64,000 nucleotides of DNA from an uncultured Acetatifactor sp. (GCA_934402315.1 CAKRTS010000016.1:1-64000); one strand, 5' to 3'. Numbered from the stretch's first letter, positions 34,260 through 41,862 are shown. Program-made: numbers and translations. Notes: a model not told the origin generated them from the letters alone.

Positions 34260-35920
34260 ACCGGTGCAGCTATTCCGTCGGAATATATGCAAGATTATCG
34301 GTGGATTCGGAGGAAAGAAAGCGGGAGTCCATTGAGACGCAGATAGCGATTGCGAAGGCTTATATCGCCGGGCGGGAGGATATGGTTTTATCCGGCTGCT
34401 ACACGGATATAGGAAAAACGGGGACAAATTTTAAGAGAGAAGGTTTTGAACGTATGATGCGGGACGTGAGGATGCGTAAGATAGACTGCATCGTTGTGAA
34501 GGATTTGTCCCGTTTCGGAAGAAACCATATCGAGACCGGGAATTATCTGGAAAAGATATTCCCGTTTATGGGGGTGCGTTTCATCGCTGTCACGGATCAT
34601 TTTGACAGTGCGGACATATCTGGGCGGAATGAAACCCTGGGTGTCAACCTGAAAAACCTTGTAAACGAAATGTATGCAAGGGACATTGCTGTGAAGGTGA
34701 AGTCCAGCAGACAGACGAAGTGGGAGCAGGGAAGCTTTACAGGCGGTGTGCCGCCTTATGGATACCGTGCGGAGCAGGCGGGCGGTAAAAATAAGAGGGG
34801 GCTTTTCGCAGAGGAAGCTACCTCAGATATTGTGAAAAAGATTTATGAGCTGTTTCTCGCGGGCAGGAGCCTGAAGCAGATTGCGCTCTGGCTTTATGAA
34901 GAGCGGATCGTCAGACCGGCGGAGTATCACAGGACGGGACAGATTTATTGCCCGGCAGGGGAAACGCTGCGGGAGTGGTCGAGGGGAACGATCCGGATGA
35001 TTCTGACGAATCCGGTCTATACCGGCTGTCTGGTCCGTGGGGGAATTGGCGGAAAGGACTGCAGGCCGCAAGGCAGATGCGGCATTGTTTCCGGCGACCG
35101 GGCGGTCAGAGAGCATACGCATGAGCCGCTGGTCAGTGAGGAGATGTTTTCGGCGGCAGCCGGAAGGCTTGAAAAGACTTCGGAAGCTTGTAAGCAGAAT
35201 GGATGTTCCGGGGCGGCTCCGCCGGATGCGGATCTTTTTGCGGCTGTCCTTTTCTGCGGGGACTGCGGTGCAAAAATGAAGCGTATCTCCGCGATAAAGG
35301 AGCTTCGTTCCAAAGCGAAGGTGAGGAGATACCGCTATAACTGTCCCATGGCAGACCGTATTGACGGAGAAAAATGTGTCACAAAAAGCATAGGCTTACA
35401 GACGTTAAGCAATTTCGTGAAAGCAGCGATCCAGCAGGAGTTCGCATTGTCCGCCATGCAGATAAATGCTCTCGTGGAGAAGAATCATAGGGAGGCGGAG
35501 AGGATGAAAGGGGAATGGCGGCAGGAGCTTTTGAGGCTTGGCAGGAGGATGGAAAATACAAAAAGGCTTGGGAGTGAGCAGTACCTGAGGTATCGCGAGG
35601 GAGAGATGGATGCAGAGAATTTTCGTAGTTTAAAAGAAGAAAATGCCGGGAAAATTCTTGCCTTCCGGAAACGGTGTGCGGATATTTCGGAAAAGCTCAA
35701 GGCAATCGATGAGGAGACGGAGCGGAAAAATCAGTTCCTGCGGGCGGTTGTTGAAGGGGGTGAAGGGGCGGAACTGACGGCGGAGGCGGTAAATACGCTG
35801 ATAAGCAGAATCGAGGTCTACCGGGATCACAGGATTAGGATAGTCTTCCGATTCGGAAGGAGGGGGTTGAGTGAAAAAGTATCCGATTGCGATTTATATC
35901 CGGGTATCGAAGGAGGATGA
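34256..35920 (+). CDS. Large serine recombinase 2
   Basis: A 554-aa recombinase with the same plan as its neighbour but clearly diverged: nucleophile Ser15 in VGIYARLSVDS, GKTGTNFKREGFERMM, VVKDLSRFGRNH, recombinase domain with GVPPYGYR and IRMILTNPVYTG, zinc ribbon (FCGDCG...NCPMADRIDGEKC) and a coiled coil (about 410-490). The start is TTG at 34256, overlapping the previous stop, with GGGGGGAG upstream. Having two full-length but different recombinases in tandem suggests that they act together, as subunits of a hetero-oligomer or for different steps, and not as simple duplicates. Confidence 0.92.
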   Translation: MNRCSYSVGIYARLSVDSEERKRESIETQIAIAKAYIAGREDMVLSGCYTDIGKTGTNFKREGFERMMRDVRMRKIDCIVVKDLSRFGRNHIETGNYLEKIFPFMGVRFIAVTDHFDSADISGRNETLGVNLKNLVNEMYARDIAVKVKSSRQTKWEQGSFTGGVPPYGYRAEQAGGKNKRGLFAEEATSDIVKKIYELFLAGRSLKQIALWLYEERIVRPAEYHRTGQIYCPAGETLREWSRGTIRMILTNPVYTGCLVRGGIGGKDCRPQGRCGIVSGDRAVREHTHEPLVSEEMFSAAAGRLEKTSEACKQNGCSGAAPPDADLFAAVLFCGDCGAKMKRISAIKELRSKAKVRRYRYNCPMADRIDGEKCVTKSIGLQTLSNFVKAAIQQEFALSAMQINALVEKNHREAERMKGEWRQELLRLGRRMENTKRLGSEQYLRYREGEMDAENFRSLKEENAGKILAFRKRCADISEKLKAIDEETERKNQFLRAVVEGGEGAELTAEAVNTLISRIEVYRDHRIRIVFRFGRRGLSEKVSDCDLYPGIEGG

Positions 35921-36788
35921 TAAGGATAAGGAGGAAAGCAACAGCATCGGAATGCAGAGAATGCTTCTGCGCAGGTTTGTCGCAGAGAAATTTTCGGATT
36001 ATGAATTATCAGAGTTTTGTGACGACGGCTATACGGGGACGAATTTCGAGCGCCCCGGCGTGCAGAGGCTTTTGGAGCAGGTAAGGGACTCTAAGATAAG
36101 CTGTATTGTGGTAAAGGACTTTTCGAGGTTTGCAAGGGACTATATCGAGCTTGGGTCTTATCTGGAACAGATTTTTCCGTTTCTGGGAGTGCGTTTCCTG
36201 TCGGTGAACGACAACTATGACAGCGCAGACTATCCGGGAGGGATTGCGGATATTGATGTGAATTTCCGGAACCTGCTCTATGATCTGTATAGCAAGGATC
36301 TGTCGGTGAAGGTGCGCTCTTCTCTTGCCGTGAGAAAGGAGCAGGGGCAGTATATCAGTGGGAACAGTCCGTTTGGGTATGAAAAAGACCCGGATGACAG
36401 ACACGGACTGGTCATTGCGCAGGATGAGGCGGAGATCGTGAAAAGAATCTTCTCATTAAAGGTGGAAGGCTACAGTTCCACGCAGATCGCAGGGCTGTTT
36501 AACGCAAATCGTGTAAAGACACCGATTGAATTTAAAATTGAGAAGGGAAGGACGAGGAGAGCGCCAAAGGGCGGGGAATTTCAGTGGAGCACCGGCACGA
36601 TATGCCAGATATTGCGGAATGAAATCTATATCGGGAACATTGTCCAGAAGAAATATGAAAAGGATTTTGTGGGCGGAAAGAATCATCTGAGGCCTCGTGA
36701 GGAATGGCTGACGGGGTACGACCATCATGAGCCGATCATTGAAAGGACGGTGTTTGAGAAGGTGCAGGAGGGACGTGGGAAAAGGTGA
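35871..36788 (+). CDS. Serine recombinase 3, short form
   Basis: A 305-aa protein with the full catalytic domain (Ser13 in AIYIRVSKED; DGYTGTNFERPGVQRL; VVKDFSRFARDY) and a recombinase domain (SPFGYEKDP, ICQILRNEIYIGNIVQKK), but it stops right where the zinc ribbon and coiled coil would begin in the other two. The start is GTG at 35871 with GGAGGGGG upstream, giving a 50-base overlap with recombinase 2 in a different frame. The gene ends 95 bases before the right junction. It may be a natural short subunit, since the stop is followed at once by the attachment arm, or a gene truncated at its 3' end. Confidence 0.88.
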   Translation: MKKYPIAIYIRVSKEDDKDKEESNSIGMQRMLLRRFVAEKFSDYELSEFCDDGYTGTNFERPGVQRLLEQVRDSKISCIVVKDFSRFARDYIELGSYLEQIFPFLGVRFLSVNDNYDSADYPGGIADIDVNFRNLLYDLYSKDLSVKVRSSLAVRKEQGQYISGNSPFGYEKDPDDRHGLVIAQDEAEIVKRIFSLKVEGYSSTQIAGLFNANRVKTPIEFKIEKGRTRRAPKGGEFQWSTGTICQILRNEIYIGNIVQKKYEKDFVGGKNHLRPREEWLTGYDHHEPIIERTVFEKVQEGRGKR

Positions 36789-36883
36789 AGCCCGCAGCAC
36801 AGGGGAACGCATCAGGCTGCCGCAGAGTTCGGTGTGGAGTAGGCGGCTTTCAGGATTTTGCATTTGTTTGACAGGAGAGGGGA
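36789..36883 (+). other. Right attachment arm and junction of the serine-recombinase element
   Basis: Ninety-five non-coding bases between the recombinase 3 stop and GGGGA (36879-36883), after which the host peptidase frame resumes with GGG ATA GAT TAC. Confidence 0.7.
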
Positions 36884-38388
36884 TAGATTACCGGCTTCCC
36901 GTATTCCGAAGGGCGGACGGCGGTACGCGGATACGCTATCTCTGGGATCAGACACTGAGGACGGAGCGGGCGCAGCCGCCGGAGGGCTTCCGGATCGGCG
37001 CGGAATTTGACGAGGCGCAGATCAATGCCGCGCTGCGGGCGGAGTCGCGGCAGGAGCAGTACAATCTTTTGCCCACGGTCGATACGAGCGGGCATGGCAC
37101 AGCGGTCGCGGGAATCGCGGCGGGGTACAGCCGGGCCGGGGCGGCAGAGCCGGGCGAAGCAGGAGATACAGCAGCGGGGCAGGCAGGCGGTTTGGGTGCG
37201 GCGCAGTTGACGGAAGCGGGAGCGTACAGGGGCGTCGCCCCGGAGGCGGAGCTGCTGATTGTAAAGCTTGGACTACCGGATGCGTCGTCGTTCCCGAGAA
37301 CAACGGAGATCATGCGCGCGATCACATGGGCGCTGCGGAAGGCGCAGGAGCTTGGGATGCCGCTGGTAATCAATCTGAGCTTCGGGAACAGCTACGGGGC
37401 GCATGATGGCAGCTCCCTGCTGGAGAGATTTCTGGACAATGCCGCGGAGATCGGAAGGACGGTGATCTGCGTCGGAAGCGGAAACGACGGGGCGAGCGCC
37501 GGGCATCTGGCGGGGAGCTTCGGGCAGGCGGTGAGGGGGAGCCGTGGACAGACGGCGGGAGGAAGTCCTGGGCAGATGACAGGCGGATCAGTGGAGAATG
37601 TCGAACTGGCAGTCGGAGAGTACGAGAGCAGCCTGGGCATCCAGCTATGGAAGAATTACAGCGACGTTTACAATATCCGGCTGCGCTCACCCGGCGGGCA
37701 GGAAGCACCACTGCCGGCGGATATACAGGGAGGAAAATATACCTTGCAGCTGGAACAGACGCAGGTGCTGGTCTTCATCGGGGAGCCGCAGCCCTATGAG
37801 GCGGCGCAGGAGATTTATCTTGAGCTGCTCCCTGTCGGAAGACGCTATATTGACAGCGGCGTGTGGACGGTGCGGCTCGAGGCGGTGAGGCTTGTGACAG
37901 GGCAGTTTTACTTTTATCTGCCGAGTGCGGCGGCGAGGAGCGCGGCGACAAGGTTTTTCCTTCCGACCCCGGAGGTGACGCTGACGATACCTGCGACCGC
38001 AGCGAAGGTCATCACAGTCGGCGCCTATGACAGCACCTACGATTCCTATGCGGACTTTTCCGGCAGGGGATATGCGGATGCGGAGAGGACGATCGGTGTC
38101 GTCACGGCGGGACTTGCAAAGCCGGATTTTGTCGCACCAGGTGTCGGCATTGTTGCGCCCGATCTCTACGGCGGCTTTCTTCCGGTCACAGGGACCTCCT
38201 TTGCGACACCGATTGCTGCCGGGGCGGCGGCGCTTCTGATGGAGTGGGGGATCGTCAAGGGAAACGATCCGTTTCTCTACGGCGAAAAGGTCAAGGCGTA
38301 TCTGCGCCGCGGCGCGCAGCCTCTGCGCGGCGAGACCATTTATCCCAACGCGCGGGTCGGGGCTGATGGTATAATAGTGTCAAGTTAG
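36880..38388 (+). pseudogene. S8 (subtilisin-like) peptidase, 3' fragment, also altered at its C-terminus
   Basis: The main body of the peptidase, lacking its start and catalytic Asp. It retains the catalytic His in DTSGHGTAVAG, the oxyanion region VINLSFGNSYG and the nucleophile in TGTSFATPIAAG. A large insert with repeated GS/GG segments (GQTAGGSPGQMTGG) lies between His and Ser, as in Csp-type peptidases. Together with the 5' fragment the gene would have coded about 620 residues. The last codons (from about 38363, A-D-G-I-I-V-S-S) appear to come from the left end of the ICE, so the natural C-terminus has been replaced by a second insertion. No start codon with a ribosome site precedes it, so it is unlikely to be translated. 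Confidence 0.8.
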
Positions 38389-38407
38389 TAAGAAGCCAGT
38401 AAAATCA
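38359..38407 (+). other. Probable left attachment junction of the ICE
   Basis: GGGG (38359-38362) followed by seven bases and TATAATAGTGTCAAGTTAG at 38370 matches the spacing and sequence of the left end of the serine-recombinase element at 27297. The peptidase coding sequence loses its expected C-terminal pattern here. The right end is outside the window, so the exact crossover is not proven. Confidence 0.55.
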
Positions 38408-38517
38408 AAGGTTTCCGCTGATTTAGTCCTATGAAAAAACCGCTGTGAGAACAGCAAAAATGATTAGGATGGGCTCATTTTTAATCTTGAAACTGAAAAA
38501 TAAGCAACTTGACACTA
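38375..38517. repeat. 12-bp perfect inverted repeat at the ICE left end
   Basis: TAGTGTCAAGTT (38375-38386) and AACTTGACACTA (38506-38517) bracket 119 bases without an ORF. It could bring the ends of a leader RNA together, bind a recombinase, or mark a small inserted element. The right copy contains a TTGACA that could serve as a -35 box, with TATTTT 16 bases further (38531-38536). Confidence 0.5.
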
Positions 38518-38591
38518 AATTACCATCAAGTATTTTGACGGTTTATGAAGTGTACCTTGAAAGAGGTGATAACTGAATATTTAACATTTAG

Positions 38592-38658
38592 GTAGGACTA
38601 AATTAGCTCTTTTGTGGACAAGCGCCACGGTTGCATAGCTAACTTAGTCCTACTTTTT
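38592..38658 (+). terminator. Large terminator hairpin (attenuator) before the first ICE gene
   Basis: GTAGGACTAAATTAGCT (38592-38608) pairs with AGCTAACTTAGTCCTAC (38637-38653), 16 of 17 positions, with an inner GTGG/CCAC hairpin, followed by TTTTT. It stands 31 bases before the first ICE gene. A second copy of TTAGTCCTA at 38423-38431 could pair with the same TAGGACTAA (38593-38601) and block the hairpin, so it looks like a regulated attenuator. A possible 9-codon reading frame (GTG at 38566 to TAG at 38593) overlaps its base. The 300 bases from 38389 to 38688 hold only these leader features. Confidence 0.65.
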
Positions 38659-38688
38659 ATTGCAGAAAAGAGGGAGTAAGAAATAGCG

Positions 38689-39075
38689 ATGACAAAAAAA
38701 GAGCTAATTAAGTTTTTAGACGGACTGGTGGAGTTAGCCAGTGAGGAAAACAAGGCAAAAGCAGTATTGGCAAAAGAAAAATTCCTGAGTGACTTTGAAA
38801 AGAGTTACGGATATGAAAAGGAGGTAATCACAGAAGCTTCAAAGCTGCCACCACACTATATAGCAGCAATGCCGGATTCTGTGCAGGAAGAAATCAGGCA
38901 GAAAGTAATAGTGGCATTGACAGAACATGGCGAATGTACTCCTGAAAATGTTGACCGTGCCATGAGTTCCAAAATCTATGACTTAGAAGCTCTGATTGAC
39001 ATTCGTGAGTATGTCGAACGGATGGAGGCGGAACAGAGAAAGAAGGCGGAGCAGAAAAGGAGGGGCGGCAGATGA
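38689..39075 (+). CDS. Small hypothetical ICE protein
   Basis: A 128-aa, soluble, highly charged and mostly helical protein with a basic tail (EAEQRKKAEQKRRGGR). No family recognised. It is the first gene of the ICE, following AGAGGGAGTAAGAAATAGCG, directly behind the attenuator hairpin, so its expression and that of the downstream operon should depend on anti-termination. The stop overlaps the start of the next small gene (ATGA). The mix of helices and a Lys/Arg tail would fit a nucleic-acid-binding accessory, but nothing more can be claimed. Confidence 0.65.
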   Translation: MTKKELIKFLDGLVELASEENKAKAVLAKEKFLSDFEKSYGYEKEVITEASKLPPHYIAAMPDSVQEEIRQKVIVALTEHGECTPENVDRAMSSKIYDLEALIDIREYVERMEAEQRKKAEQKRRGGR

Positions 39076-39209
39076 TAGCGGCAGGATTTATAGCAGCGTT
39101 TATGTTTGTACTTGCACTTTCAAAGTCAGCAGGGATGGCAGACAGAAAAATGGAGGAACTGCACAGGCTTTCCGCCGAGGGAAAGGCGGGTGGCGTGGAT
39201 GGGAATTAA
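39072..39209 (+). CDS. 45-aa membrane peptide
   Basis: A short ORF starting inside the previous stop (ATGA). Residues 1-17 (MIAAGFIAAFMFVLALS) form one membrane helix, followed by a charged tail (ADRKMEELHRLSAEGK). It ends 11 bases inside the next gene. The overlap pattern on both sides supports translation. Role unknown; small single-helix proteins are common in ICE leader regions. Confidence 0.55.
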   Translation: MIAAGFIAAFMFVLALSKSAGMADRKMEELHRLSAEGKAGGVDGN

Positions 39210-39477
39210 CGTAAGGGTACAGAACGCTCCAAAACCGGACGGAATTATAGCAGCACAGGTAAAACTTGAAAATGATTTAAGAAGCTGTATGCAGTGCCGA
39301 TTTTTTTACGGAAATAACAGCCAGTGTCTAGCAAGGAAGTGTGTTAAGGAGGAAAGCAGGCCTAAAATTGCGGAACAGGACAGGGAAGATATGTGTTTTG
39401 GATGCCCGTATAAACAATCAGACAAGTATTGCTTTCCCTGTATGAAAAAAATTTTAAGGGGTGGTAAAAACAAATGA
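39199..39477 (+). CDS. Cysteine-rich small protein, probably metal-binding
   Basis: A 92-aa protein with nine or so cysteines, including CMQC, CLARKC, CFGC and CFPC, spaced like zinc-binding ribbons. There is no signal peptide, so it is cytoplasmic. I chose the ATG at 39199 (MGINVRVQ) with GGCGGGTGG upstream; the longer frame from 39106 covers the preceding peptide in another frame and has no site. The stop overlaps the next start by 4 bases. Zinc-finger-like small proteins in ICEs often act in DNA binding or as regulators; not proven here. Confidence 0.65.
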   Translation: MGINVRVQNAPKPDGIIAAQVKLENDLRSCMQCRFFYGNNSQCLARKCVKEESRPKIAEQDREDMCFGCPYKQSDKYCFPCMKKILRGGKNK

Positions 39478-39968
39478 ATGAGTATGAGAAAGACATTCTG
39501 AAATTGTTAGAGGCACATGCAAAAATCGGTAAGAGTGACGTGATTAGAAATATCAATAAAGCTGTCAGGAGCAGCGGAATATACTGGAAAGGCAAAAACG
39601 TATGGATAAGTAATGTTACAGGTTATCCGATTGGCACAGTTTACGGATGGTTAAATCATGCAGAGTGCAGGGCACTCAATAAAATACCGTTGAGCGCTAT
39701 GTGCAGGATAGCAATCGCTTTAAAAATATCTGTATGGGATCTGTTAGAGACAGAGGAAAAGGAGCAGGATGCGGACGAACCCAGGATTGACAGGAGAAGC
39801 AAGCTGTACTGGCATATCCGCAGGAAAGAGGCAGAGGACATATGGAACCGCAGTGATGCGCATGAAAACGGAACATGGGGCGAACAGCCCAAAGCGGTTC
39901 AGAGGGAATTTCTTGACAGACTGTATCTTGAACGGTTAGAAGCTGATAAAGGTGGTAAAACAACATGA
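39474..39968 (+). CDS. Helix-turn-helix protein of the ICE
   Basis: A 164-aa protein. Residues 40-90 show a Cro/CI-like fold: an HTH with VTGYPIGTVYGWLN followed by IPLSAMCRIAIALKISVWDLLE, the usual end of such domains. The C-terminal half is acidic and basic by turns with several Trp residues and may bind a partner. It is coupled by ATGA overlaps to both neighbours, including the ParM-like gene, so it is a reasonable candidate for control of the partitioning and transfer operon. The HTH is divergent and a role outside regulation is possible. Confidence 0.6.
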   Translation: MNEYEKDILKLLEAHAKIGKSDVIRNINKAVRSSGIYWKGKNVWISNVTGYPIGTVYGWLNHAECRALNKIPLSAMCRIAIALKISVWDLLETEEKEQDADEPRIDRRSKLYWHIRRKEAEDIWNRSDAHENGTWGEQPKAVQREFLDRLYLERLEADKGGKTT

Positions 39969-40915
39969 ATAAATTATGGAGGAAGAACAGGATGGAAAAA
40001 CATATTGAAGTAATCGGGATCGATCATGGCTGGTCGAATATGAAAACAGCTACACACATTTTTACGACAGGAGTAAAGGAGATCACGACGGAACCCGCAT
40101 TTTATGATGATGTGGTGGAACTGGACGGAAGATATTACAAGGTAGGCGGGAAACGTCTTGAGGTCAGGGACACGAAAGTTGAGAATGACAACTTCTATCT
40201 GCTTACCCTTGCGGCAATCGCAAAGGAACTGAAACAGCGGGGAATGAGAAATGCGGATGTCCTTTTATCGGTAGGACTTCCCCTGACAAGGTTCGGTGCA
40301 GAGAAGCAGGACTTCATTGATTATCTGTTAAAGAAGAAAGAAGTCGGTTTCCGCTTTGAGAAAGAGAAGTATACGGCAAGGATAGCAAGGGTGTCCGTAT
40401 TCCCACAATGCTATGCGGCAGTTGCAGAGCAGTTGAGAACTCTGCCGGGGCGTGTGGTAGTGGTGGATATAGGGAGCTGGACCATTGACATCATGCCGAT
40501 AGAGAATGGCAAGCCGAATGAGGCGGAGTGTATCACAAGCCAGCAGGGACTTATCCGCTGCATGAGAATAATCAATGAGGAATGTAACAGGCAGATCGGG
40601 CAGGAACTTGAGGAAAACGTGATACAGCAGGTCATGGCTACCGGAGAGGCAGCATTACCGGATAAGTACATGAACATTGTAAAGGACTGCCTGCGTGATT
40701 TTGCACAGAAAGTCTACAATACCCTGAAAGAACACGGTTACAACCTCGATGTGATACCGATTGTGTTCGTAGGAGGCGGTGCGGCGGTCATGCGGTTGTT
40801 CGGTTCACATGAAGGCGGGAATTTCCGCTACATTGAGGACATCAAAGCAAATGCAAAGGGGTATGAACAGCTTGGCAGGGTTTTCCTTGCAAAGCATCGT
40901 AACCAGATAGGATAG
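39965..40915 (+). CDS. ParM/StbA-like actin-family ATPase
   Basis: A 316-aa protein of the actin/Hsp70 ATPase superfamily: phosphate-1 loop IGIDHGWSNMKTA near residue 18, phosphate-2 loop VVVVDIGSWTIDI near 167, and the adenosine motif VFVGGGAAVM near 268. ParM-type filaments push plasmid or excised ICE copies apart, so the circular form of the element is kept through division. The following gene looks like the matching DNA-binding adaptor. Start at 39965 overlaps the previous stop and has AAAGGTGG upstream; an in-frame ATG at 39992 (MEKHIEV) is an alternative. Length is normal for ICE-borne members. Confidence 0.85.
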   Translation: MNKLWRKNRMEKHIEVIGIDHGWSNMKTATHIFTTGVKEITTEPAFYDDVVELDGRYYKVGGKRLEVRDTKVENDNFYLLTLAAIAKELKQRGMRNADVLLSVGLPLTRFGAEKQDFIDYLLKKKEVGFRFEKEKYTARIARVSVFPQCYAAVAEQLRTLPGRVVVVDIGSWTIDIMPIENGKPNEAECITSQQGLIRCMRIINEECNRQIGQELEENVIQQVMATGEAALPDKYMNIVKDCLRDFAQKVYNTLKEHGYNLDVIPIVFVGGGAAVMRLFGSHEGGNFRYIEDIKANAKGYEQLGRVFLAKHRNQIG

Positions 40916-40926
40916 GAGTGGGGCAT

Positions 40927-41361
40927 ATGGGAAAATCAAATATCTGCTATCATAATGTCCGGCTCAACCTTGATAATGAGCAGCATTGCAGGGTACACAG
41001 GATTCTGGCGGAACTGAATACAGAAATACACAAATCAGTCAATCAGTTCATCGTCAATGCGGTAGATTTCTATATCCGCAGTCTGAATGATGAAAGCCTT
41101 GTCAAAGAGACAGGGGAACCGAAGAAAAATGCAGGGTACATTACAAGGGAAGATCTGGACGGTATACGGTCAGACTTGAAAAACGAAGTCAAGAATGAGA
41201 TTATCATGCTGCTTGGAGCGGCACTCGGAGCCGGAACTGTGAGGGTGGCGGAGGGTGCTGCGGGTAGGGGCAACATGGACAGCACAGCAATGAAAGCGGC
41301 AGAAGATACAAGGGAAACAGAAGATCCAACCATGATGGAACTGGTTGACGGCTGGGGATAG
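40927..41361 (+). CDS. ParR-like partner of the actin ATPase
   Basis: A 144-aa protein. The N-terminal half (VRLNLDNEQHCRVHRILAELN...SVNQFIVNAVDFYI) has the ribbon-helix-helix pattern of ParR/StbB adaptors; the rest is an acidic, flexible tail with MMELVDGW at the end, similar in position to the ParR segment that contacts ParM. It should bind centromere-like repeats on the element and recruit the actin filament. Start ATG 40927 follows AGGAG by eight bases; the GTG at 40918 lies within the site. No repeat array that could be its target was found right next to the gene. Confidence 0.7.
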   Translation: MGKSNICYHNVRLNLDNEQHCRVHRILAELNTEIHKSVNQFIVNAVDFYIRSLNDESLVKETGEPKKNAGYITREDLDGIRSDLKNEVKNEIIMLLGAALGAGTVRVAEGAAGRGNMDSTAMKAAEDTRETEDPTMMELVDGWG

Positions 41362-41428
41362 GAGGAAAATTCCTCTGCTCCTGCAAGGGCAGTCGCATTT
41401 TCCTTCGGAAAACAAGGAGGAATGTTTT

Positions 41429-41611
41429 ATGGCAGGAATCGTTTTAAGAAAGACCGGAGTGGTATTGCTTACCATATTGAAATGGATATTACAGGCGGTG
41501 CTTGTGGCATTGAAGCTGGTGCTTGGGATGGCTAAACTGTTCCTGCTGTTACTTGCCCTTGTTATGAGGATTGTGCTGACTATGGCAGGCGTTTCAGCAG
41601 GCAGACGATGA
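41429..41611 (+). CDS. 60-aa hydrophobic membrane protein
   Basis: Residues 5-55 are almost fully hydrophobic (VVLLTILKWILQAVLVALK and LFLLLLALVMRIVLTMA), giving two membrane helices. Start ATG 41429 follows AAGGAGGAATG. Conserved small membrane proteins of this kind occur at the same place in related ICEs, but their role is unknown to me. Confidence 0.6.
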   Translation: MAGIVLRKTGVVLLTILKWILQAVLVALKLVLGMAKLFLLLLALVMRIVLTMAGVSAGRR

Positions 41612-41625
41612 AGGAGGTGGTAAAT

Positions 41626-41709
41626 ATGTGGATACTGAAATTCTACAAGGCATATGCAAAGGACAAGAGACTGAAAAGAATGCTTGCATATTTTGGCAGA
41701 ATGAAGTAG
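41626..41709 (+). CDS. 27-aa basic peptide
   Basis: A short ORF, MWILKFYKAYAKDKRLKRML followed by seven more residues, with a strong AGGAGGTGG site four bases before the ATG. It is basic and could form an amphipathic helix. The ribosome site and tight spacing support translation; function unknown. Confidence 0.5.
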   Translation: MWILKFYKAYAKDKRLKRMLAYFGRMK

Positions 41710-41726
41710 TTTCATAGGAGGAAACA

Positions 41727-41777
41727 ATGCATAGAATACGGGACAGACCTGAACCGATATGTGTCCCGTGTATATGA
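41727..41777 (+). CDS. 16-aa putative leader peptide
   Basis: AGGAGG (41716-41721) stands five bases before ATG 41727, which opens a 16-codon frame (MHRIRDRPEPICVPCI). The coding part overlaps the left arm and the right arm of an 8-bp hairpin (41738-41745/41762-41769). Ribosome movement here would unfold the hairpin, as in translational attenuation. It may be a non-functional coincidence. Confidence 0.35.
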   Translation: MHRIRDRPEPICVPCI

Positions 41778-41842
41778 TACAGAGTCTGCCCATAAGGGAC
41801 AGGACAGTGGTACACGGACACAGCCTGCCTTTCCCTTATGGG
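41738..41842 (+). promoter_or_regulatory. Two-hairpin leader before the lipoprotein gene
   Basis: ACGGGACA/TGTCCCGT (41738-41745/41762-41769) is followed by CCCATAAGGGA/TCCCTTATGGG (41789-41799/41832-41842). The second hairpin ends 20 bases before the lipoprotein start and could mask its ribosome site GGGGGAAAGGAAAGG. Confidence 0.4.
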
Positions 41843-41862
41843 GGAAAGGAAAGGTGATTCAT

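Larger units (their letters stand above)
27302..36883 (+). mobile_element. 9.6-kb serine-recombinase element carrying a partner-switching module
   Basis: The element sits inside the S8 peptidase gene and is flanked on both sides by GGGGA (27297-27301 and 36879-36883). It carries five cargo genes (STAS, MATE-ATPase fusion, methyltransferase, PP2C phosphatase, RsbW-like kinase) and three large serine recombinase genes at its right end, all on the plus strand. No relaxase, transfer genes or replication gene are present, so it can presumably move by excision and integration within a cell, or be mobilised by helpers. Large serine recombinases cross over at a central dinucleotide; GG within the GGGG run would fit both junctions. 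Confidence 0.85.

Noticed and set aside
36727..36879. ATG at 36727 as the start of the 3' peptidase fragment
   Set aside because: It lies inside recombinase 3 and the attachment arm in another frame; the peptidase sequence itself only begins at the junction at 36880.
38370..38375. TATAAT at the ICE end as a promoter
   Set aside because: No -35 hexamer at 16-18 bases upstream; the match is better explained as part of the shared attachment arm.
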